A DNA stretch of 10,997 nucleotides. Source: Amoebophrya sp. AT5.2. Its lineage: Eukaryota > Sar > Dinophyceae > Syndiniales > Amoebophryaceae. This document shows, in pieces, positions 6,074-10,997 of the stretch. A program made the translations under genes and the position numbers. The stretch is taken from NCBI GenBank assembly GCA_005223375.1, contig RXOD01006193.1, forward strand, positions 1-10,997, in the 5' to 3' direction. The notes under the pieces are model-generated. The model did no database searches, had not been told where the DNA came from, and saw nothing but the letters and a program-made list of their open reading frames with translations. Every line of letters starts with the position of its first letter. Positions within the stretch are counted from its first letter, which is position 1.

Positions 6074-9052
6074 ATGCCAAAAAAGCAGCTGTGGGAGCTT
6101 CTGGAGCCTTTCGTGCGTTCCACTTCGTTGACCGACGCTGTGCGCGGGAAGAATCTCGGTATCGATGGAAACGTCTGGCTCTGGAAGGCAGCTCGTCCCT
6201 ACGATGCCGAGTTGGCACTCGCTTACAAGAGCGAGGTGGACCGTAATGGATCGTCGTCCTCTACCGTATTTGTGTACCGCTATTGGCCCGAGGGAATATC
6301 GAAAATAATAATAAAATCATCGACAGAAGAAAACGGCTGAGGTCGAATGCATCAAAAGTCGCGCGCGTAGGAGAGTGAGTAAGCATCGCGCGGTTTCCAT
6401 TTCGCTGTTCAAGTTAACCAAGTGCGCACGTTGTATGAGATAGATTGATTTCCAGGGGTGTTGAAGAGGGAAGCAAGAAGCGCGGCCGCCGCGACAGCAC
6501 CTTTCCGCCGACGGGCCTGGCGGCCGATGATTCCGTGAACCGACCTAGCTCCAGCAAGCAGACGAACGCGAAGAAGCAGAAGCAGGAAATGAACGCGGCC
6601 AGCGGTTCCACTTCGAGTTCGAGTGGAGCCGCCGCAAATGCAAAAACCGCTGCGGCGAAGAAGAAGGAAAGCTTGCAGCTCCAATGCGGCCAGCAGCAGG
6701 GAAATATGCTGCGCGGGAAAGCATTTCGCTTGAGGACGACGCTTTTTGGTGTAATCACGGGGAGGTGTCGTCGAACGAGCATCTGCAGCGCGCCCACAAC
6801 AAAGTTAGTAAATCCGACCTCACCACGAACACGATCCACCAGTAAGGGTAAAGAACACCTGGCCTAATACCGGCCAGAAGAATTTTGTCCCAGCTAACCC
6901 ACCCTGTTTAACCACAAGAAGAATGCCTATTTGCCGCAATCGGCAGCAGTTGGCAGCGGCGAGGAAGCCGTTCATTAAGCCGCCGCCCTCGCCTAAGTTC
7001 GCGGGTAACAGGACCAGGACCGAAAGGACAGCTGCTGCGCCGAAAGCGGCTAGTAATTCGGCAGCTTCTTTCACTGGTTCTGTAGCTCTTAAAGCCCCTC
7101 CTCCTCCGCCGCCCGCGAGTGTACTGCAGGCGATTAGTGGGGGTGCGGCTACTGCGGCGTCCAGCGCAAGCAGTAGCTCGCAGGTGGGAGGAGGTCATGG
7201 CCGCTCCTTTACAAGAAGCAAAGCGGGGAGTAGCGGGTGTTTCGGGAGTAGCGGCTCGTTCGACGACGGGGAGGTGTCGTCGAACGAGCATCTGCAGCGC
7301 GCACACAACAAAATTGCGGATCACCTCCGCAAGTGGGTGAAGCAGTTAATCGACGTCCACGGCGCCCGTTCGGTCACCGTTGTTTTCGACGGCGACGAAA
7401 TGAACCTCTCCTTCCTGAAAGACAAGACGCGAGAGGTTCGCCGCAAGAAACGCGCAGAGAGTCTGCGAAGGGCCCGCGTATGCGAAGATGTAGCCGAAGC
7501 AAACGAGCTCTTTTATGGTGCGTTCGATGTCACGCAGCAGCTGATCGACAGCTGCAAGAAACGCTTCGTGGATTTCTCTCGTCATGGCAGTGGCGCCGGC
7601 GCACCCGGAAAAGCTTTTGCGCTCCAAGCACCGGACGAGGCCGACCCTCAACTTGCCTGGCTGTTTCGGGAGGGTATAATCGACGTCGTCTGCACGGAGG
7701 ATTGCGACGTGATCGCGTCCGGTGTAACAAAAGTTCTGCGCCAAGTAAAAATGTCGCCGGCCGCGACAGCAGAGCTATTCGAATTCAACGTTGACCGCAT
7801 GGGCGAAGAACTCCTTGCTACTGTCAATAGTGTGCGGAAGACCACTCCGACTTGGGACGCAGAACGTCCCGTGCTCAAATGGCCCATGCCACCTCTCGCG
7901 ACCCGTTGCTGCGGCAAGCAGAGGTGTCCGCATTGCGACAGCCGTATTTGCCTGAACGTGTTTCGAGACCTGCACATTTTGATGGGAACGGACTACAGCG
8001 GCGGCAAGATCGACGGAATTGGCGCAGGTCGCGTCTGCGCCCTGTATCAACGCGCCTGCAGGAAGAACCACGAGCGGCCGGGATATTGTTCATCCTGCGG
8101 AATGGATGGCGACCACGACAAAACAGGATGCGACCGCGCGCTGCCGGGCCCTGTAGACATCCTAGCTGCAGCAGCAGAAATGAATATTCAGGTGGACCGC
8201 CCGACGCGCTGGGCCCAACTGTTTTTACTGGAAAGAAGGCTGTTCGTGCATGGCCCGGTGTGGGATCTGAAGCCAGAAGATTTGTCATACCGACGCATAG
8301 CCGACGACGAGGCAGCGACTGCATCCTTACCGAAGTCGAGGACGAAGCCTTTGTATCCGATTCAGCCTTGCTGCGACGACCAGCCTCCGGTCTCGGATAC
8401 CGACGAGCAAGTCGTGACGCCACCGCCAATATCCTCCGAAACTGGTGCAGCTTCGTCGTCGAGCCACGGAAAAAATAACCATGAACGTTTTCAGGCACAG
8501 AAAAATGTGACCTGGGACCGTTCTTATCCCAAGCTGGATGCAAAAGATTTTGACAAGAACGATCGCGATGATGAACTTTTTCTGCGGGGATATGGCGCCA
8601 CTGGAGTATTAGCAGATTTTTTCACGCTGCTCAATCCGGGACGGTATGTTCCAGAGAGGCTGCCGAGGCCTAGCGGTATTGACGGATTCGAGGAACTGAA
8701 CGACAAGCTCGTGGGTCTCATCGGCTGGTTGTACCCGCTCATGGACATCCCACCAGCGGACCCAAGACAATTCTGGAGATGGTGCTTTTTCGTGGGAAAG
8801 TTCGAAGAGTGCAAGGAGGCTGTCGAGGAAGAGGACGACGACACCGCGTTGCGGCTATACAACGCTTATGCACGCTCAACCGTGGCTGCGATCAGCATCA
8901 AGCTGAAGCAAGACCAACATCATCGGGACGATGAGATTCAGAAACAAAAGGAGACGAAAACGATGAAGAGAGCCAACCCTTCAGACGACGAGGCAGCAAA
9001 GGCAGGGGCGCCAACAAAGATGCCCACGCTCTCGGCCACAGACGAACTGTAG
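6074..9052 (+). CDS. EXO1/FEN1-superfamily 5' nuclease (XPG-N and XPG-I), multi-exon, zinc-knuckle-like insert
   Basis: The first exon runs from ATG 6074 to about 6235-6265. The last exon is open in its frame from 6812 and is certainly coding from about 7274 to TAG 9050-9052. The family are Mg-dependent 5' exo/flap nucleases of DNA replication and mismatch repair. Exon 1 has MPKKQLWELLEPF and the metal aspartate in LGIDGNVWL (D31). The last exon, numbered from Met 6923, has VVFDG (D156), APDEADPQLAWL (E239, D241), CTEDCDVIASG (D260, D262) and LMGTDY (D357) followed by a DGIGAGR helix-two-turn-helix. All seven metal ligands are therefore present, and the pattern fits EXO1 better than FEN1. Oddities: the conserved Gly after Met is Pro; Cys clusters (329-343, 389-403) flank the helix-two-turn-helix; low-complexity sequence splits the N-domain. 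The tail is acidic and Lys-rich, with an NLS-like MKRANPSDDEAAKAGAPTKM, suggesting the nucleus. Exon junctions between 6236 and 7270 are unresolved. Confidence 0.85.
6236..6922 (+). other. Unresolved exon/intron stretch inside the nuclease gene
   Basis: Exon 1's frame closes at TGA 6338-6340, so at least one intron must start before it. Candidate donors are GAG|GTGGAC at 6236, GTAATG at 6243 and GTATTTG at 6266. A well-formed 81-bp intron candidate is GTGAGTAAG (6375) to TTTCCAG (6455). It keeps the frame that is open on both sides and encodes a Lys/Ala/Ser-rich linker (SKQTNAKKQKQE, then SGSTSSSSGAAANAK). Another candidate is AAA|GTTAGT (6804) to GGCCAG (6877), 74 bp, which joins the first copy of the duplicated segment to the last-exon frame in phase 0. 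Sequence alone does not show which combination is used or whether splicing varies. Confidence 0.5.
6757..6806 (+). repeat. Duplicated 50-bp segment, copy 1 (ends at a splice-donor-like GTTAGT)
   Basis: This copy matches 7266-7315 at 48 of 50 positions, offset 509 bp. Read in one frame it gives GEVSSNEHLQRAHNK, the same peptide as the second copy. One of its two differences creates AAA|GTTAGT, a good donor, exactly where copy 2 continues AAAATTGCG into coding sequence. The surrounding long frame (6457-6867) is not the GEVSS frame, so this copy may be a decayed or alternative exon. Confidence 0.85.
7266..7315 (+). repeat. Duplicated 50-bp segment, copy 2 (coding, reads into XPG-N helix)
   Basis: This copy lies in the last exon of the nuclease gene and encodes GEVSSNEHLQRAHNK followed directly by IADHLRKWVKQL and then VVFDG. 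It is therefore the copy that the nuclease fold requires. See copy 1 at 6757-6806 for the comparison. Confidence 0.9.
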
Positions 9053-9095
9053 ACGTCTAGCTCTACTAGCACAAAATTGATCCTGGTGGTAATTT

Positions 9096-9101
9096 AATAA
9101 A
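9096..9101 (+). terminator. Polyadenylation signal AATAAA of the nuclease gene
   Basis: A canonical AATAAA lies 44 nt after the TAG stop at 9050-9052, a normal distance for a 3' UTR polyA signal. The hexamer is directly seen and its use is inferred. The other complete genes in the window have no equally clear hexamer close to their stops. Confidence 0.5.
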
Positions 9102-9897
9102 CGCAGCTGCTTCAGCTACAGAAACAGAATACGTACACTGAATTACTGGAGAGTGTGTGGTAAGGAACTTCAATAGTACTACGTCGTTGCCATCGGTTTA
9201 GCACACGCGCTCTTGATCGATGAACTGATCCTGATATAGGCTATAAACTAAGTTACAGTTTTGGTAATGCCGAAATCCAAATCGAATGTATAGTGAGTCT
9301 GAAACGAGGACTATAAAGAGCCCGTTTTTACGTGAACAGAACATGATCCGAAAGGACTAATTGCATAACATGATGTCATAGAAACAGATATGACTCCTTC
9401 GCATCGCGGGCGCGGCCATCTCGGCGTCGGTCCTTCAATGCATCGATCTTTATCCCTCTTCCTCGGTCCGCATCCATCATGATATAGCTTGGTTCATAAT
9501 CTTCGGTAATGCGTCAGGGGCTCGCCGTCGCGCTCGCGCTTCATCGGATGAAAAAAACTCCAGTTAATCATGCCCGTCCATCATCCCTTGGTCGGAAAAT
9601 TGTGCTTTCTGGTGCATTGTGCGTGCCAAGCTCAGTCTGTGGCTGGAAAAGTGATTGTGCTGTCACTCAGAATCAAAAAGGATCTGCATCTGAATCTTCG
9701 ACTTCTGCATGATCATAGAAAGATACTGCTTTTTTTGCAGGCAGCTAAGTACTTTGTCTGGGCCCATGACATACACATAGTTTTGGAGTTGTTTTTCGAT
9801 CCTTAGCCGACGGCAGATACTAGTCGATCGAAAGGACCTCCAAAGTCATTCTGGGCTCTGTGACTCAGACTCCTTTTGGAAAGTTATATTTTTATAC

Positions 9898-9997
9898 ATG
9901 CCCTGCTTCGCTTGCTTCATCTCTTCCTCTACCATCGCTATCGCTTCGGCTTACTTTAGTCGGTATGGCGCTATTAATTAAGGAGGTGAATAGCTAA
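9898..9997 (+). promoter_or_regulatory. Two overlapping upstream ORFs in the ABCG leader
   Basis: ATG 9898 opens a 27-codon frame ending at TAA 9979-9981. ATG 9965, in another frame, opens a 10-codon frame (MALLIKEVNS) ending at TAA 9995-9997, 19 nt before the main ATG 10017. If both are in the mature leader they would tend to lower initiation at the main start. They may be removed if a CAG site at 10027-10029 or the CTTTAG near 9958 is a splice acceptor. Confidence 0.4.
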
Positions 9998-10016
9998 ACT
10001 AAAGAGGTAAAACGTC

Positions 10017-10997
10017 ATGTCGTTTTCAGGTCGTCGCGGAGACGGGAAGCGGCGGCAGAATGCGGACGAGACGGAAAGTACTCCCCTGATCGGCGTTCCC
10101 GCGAGGAACTACAACCGGCGCGGCGGGCGTGCGAGCGGTCAACTGGCAGGCAGCGGTCGCGGCGGCGGTTCCTCCTATCGCGGCGGCTCCAATGCCCGCA
10201 ACAACAGCCTGCGGGACCACCACCCCGGGAGCCAGCACAGCAGCGACGTGGCCAACCGCAGTTCGGATCGCGACCAGGACTCCGTGCGCGACTCGTGGCT
10301 GCGCGGCGCGGGCGTTAGTGACACTATCCTTGCGGCGACGTCCAACCTGAAAGGCGCCGAGTACGTGCAGTCCAAAACCGCTCTCACCGACCTGTTCCAC
10401 AAGGTCGACCTGGTTCCCGAGATCCAGGCCGAGCTGCTTTTGGAAGAGGGCGCCTACGCGGACAATGTGAGCGTTTACGGCGATTACTCGGACGACGCCG
10501 GCCACCACACCATCCAGGACGCTCTGGACGAGCACGCCAACGTCTGTGTCCTCAATGACCCTAACCTCCGAGACCCCAGCGGCCTCACGGGTCTGCCAGC
10601 TTCCACCAATGTAAACGGGAGCAACTACCCGCCGGGTTCCTCCACCAAGCAGATTTTCCTCCCCGAGCGGCGGCTGAGTCTGGAGTGGCGGAATTTGACG
10701 TTCACGGTCGAGAAAGCGGGGAAGATTTTGAACAACTGCTACGGAAAGCTGCACCCGGGCGAGGTCACGGCGTTGATCGGGCCGTCCGGCGCCGGCAAGT
10801 CCACTTTGATGAACCTGCTCGCGGCTCGGCAGCGGTGGTCCGGGCAGGGGGTGCAGCTCACCGGGGAGGTCCGGTACGGCGGGAAAATCGTTTCCTACGA
10901 GTTGCTGAAGCAGTCGATCTCGTACGTGATGCAGTACGAGGAGCTCTTACCCACGGAGACGGTGCTCGAGACCTTCCAGTTCGCGGCGAGGCTGCGG
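10017..10997 (+). CDS. ABCG (white/brown-type) ABC half-transporter, N-terminal part, truncated by window end
   Basis: The frame is open for 327 codons to the window edge, with an in-frame stop (TAA 10008-10010) just upstream, so ATG 10017 is the first Met available. Seen: residues about 1-219 form a hydrophilic extension with an RGG/Ser/Asn-rich start (RRGGRASGQLAGSGRGGG). The nucleotide-binding domain begins near LSLEWRNLTF (220), followed by PGEVTALIGPSGAGKST with the Walker A at 255-263, NLLAARQRW, and the Q-loop YVMQYEELLPTETVLETF (Q306). These match the ABCG subfamily, whose order is NBD then six membrane helices; dimers export lipids, sterols or other hydrophobic compounds using ATP. 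The ABC signature, Walker B and membrane domain lie beyond the window. ABCG half-transporters usually have a much shorter region before the NBD. TTTTCAG at 10023-10029 could be an acceptor, which would move the true start upstream. The substrate cannot be told. Confidence 0.9.
   Translation, partial: MSFSGRRGDGKRRQNADETESTPLIGVPARNYNRRGGRASGQLAGSGRGGGSSYRGGSNARNNSLRDHHPGSQHSSDVANRSSDRDQDSVRDSWLRGAGVSDTILAATSNLKGAEYVQSKTALTDLFHKVDLVPEIQAELLLEEGAYADNVSVYGDYSDDAGHHTIQDALDEHANVCVLNDPNLRDPSGLTGLPASTNVNGSNYPPGSSTKQIFLPERRLSLEWRNLTFTVEKAGKILNNCYGKLHPGEVTALIGPSGAGKSTLMNLLAARQRWSGQGVQLTGEVRYGGKIVSYELLKQSISYVMQYEELLPTETVLETFQFAARLR

Larger units (their letters stand above)
9053..10016. other. Non-coding interval between the nuclease and the ABCG gene
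   Basis: About 960 bp with only short frames that I cannot support as genes. It holds the nuclease 3' UTR with a polyA signal, then the presumed promoter and leader of the ABCG gene. A TATATTTTTATA string at 9885-9896 lies about 120 bp before the ABCG start and is a weak TATA candidate. TATAAA near 9312 is too far away to judge. Two short upstream ORFs are listed separately. Confidence 0.6.

Noticed and set aside
9509..9806. Overlapping 67- and 78-codon + strand frames
   Set aside because: Two frames overlap each other, and neither has motifs or a supporting signal; probably chance.
9979..9991. AAGGAGGTGA, resembling a bacterial ribosome binding site before the ABCG gene
   Set aside because: It is about 26 nt or more from ATG 10017, outside bacterial spacing, and the window is eukaryotic by its introns and gene families.
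10026..10754. 242-codon open frame on the - strand opposite the ABCG N-terminus
   Set aside because: The + strand frame runs into an unmistakable ABC domain. The antisense frame is a by-product of GC-rich codons and shows no motif.

Overview
The window looks like nuclear DNA of a unicellular eukaryote. One coding frame is interrupted by a clear GT-AG intron inside an ankyrin repeat, a canonical AATAAA lies just after one stop codon, and the gaps between genes are 0.85 to 1.4 kb. The protein families are also eukaryotic in style: an ankyrin-repeat protein, a flavin monooxygenase, an EXO1/FEN1-type nuclease and an ABCG half-transporter. All four genes lie head to tail on the + strand. The proteins carry long low-complexity inserts rich in Ser, Gly, Ala, Pro and acidic residues. 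Same-strand gene order, GC-leaning coding sequence and such inserts would suit an alveolate or dinoflagellate-lineage protist. That placement is inference and the sequence does not prove it.

Layout. (1) 1-1819: 3' part of an ankyrin-repeat gene, with an intron at 346-538, an unrecognised central domain and an acidic Ser/Gly-rich tail. (2) 1820-3196: non-coding, with short direct repeats, a perfect 22-bp-arm hairpin (1953-2009) and a three-copy motif (2927-2993). (3) 3197-5218: a complete single-exon flavin-containing monooxygenase-like gene of 673 aa. (4) 5219-6073: non-coding, with a pair of 23-bp direct repeats carrying a bZIP/CRE-like core (5702-5755) and a strong splice-acceptor-like site at 6030. 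(5) 6074-9052: a split EXO1/FEN1-superfamily nuclease. The first exon holds the N-terminal metal aspartate and the last long exon holds the rest of the active site; between them lie low-complexity sequence and a duplicated 50-bp exon segment. (6) 9053-10016: non-coding, with a polyA signal and two overlapping upstream ORFs. (7) 10017 to the window end: N-terminal part of an ABCG transporter, cut off by the window.

The genes do not form an obvious pathway; this reads as ordinary eukaryotic gene neighbours. The strongest points for follow-up are the nuclease (zinc-knuckle-like cysteine clusters on both sides of the helix-two-turn-helix, altered N-terminus, split N-domain), the 50-bp duplication in which one copy has a splice donor where the other reads straight through, and the perfect hairpin after gene 1.
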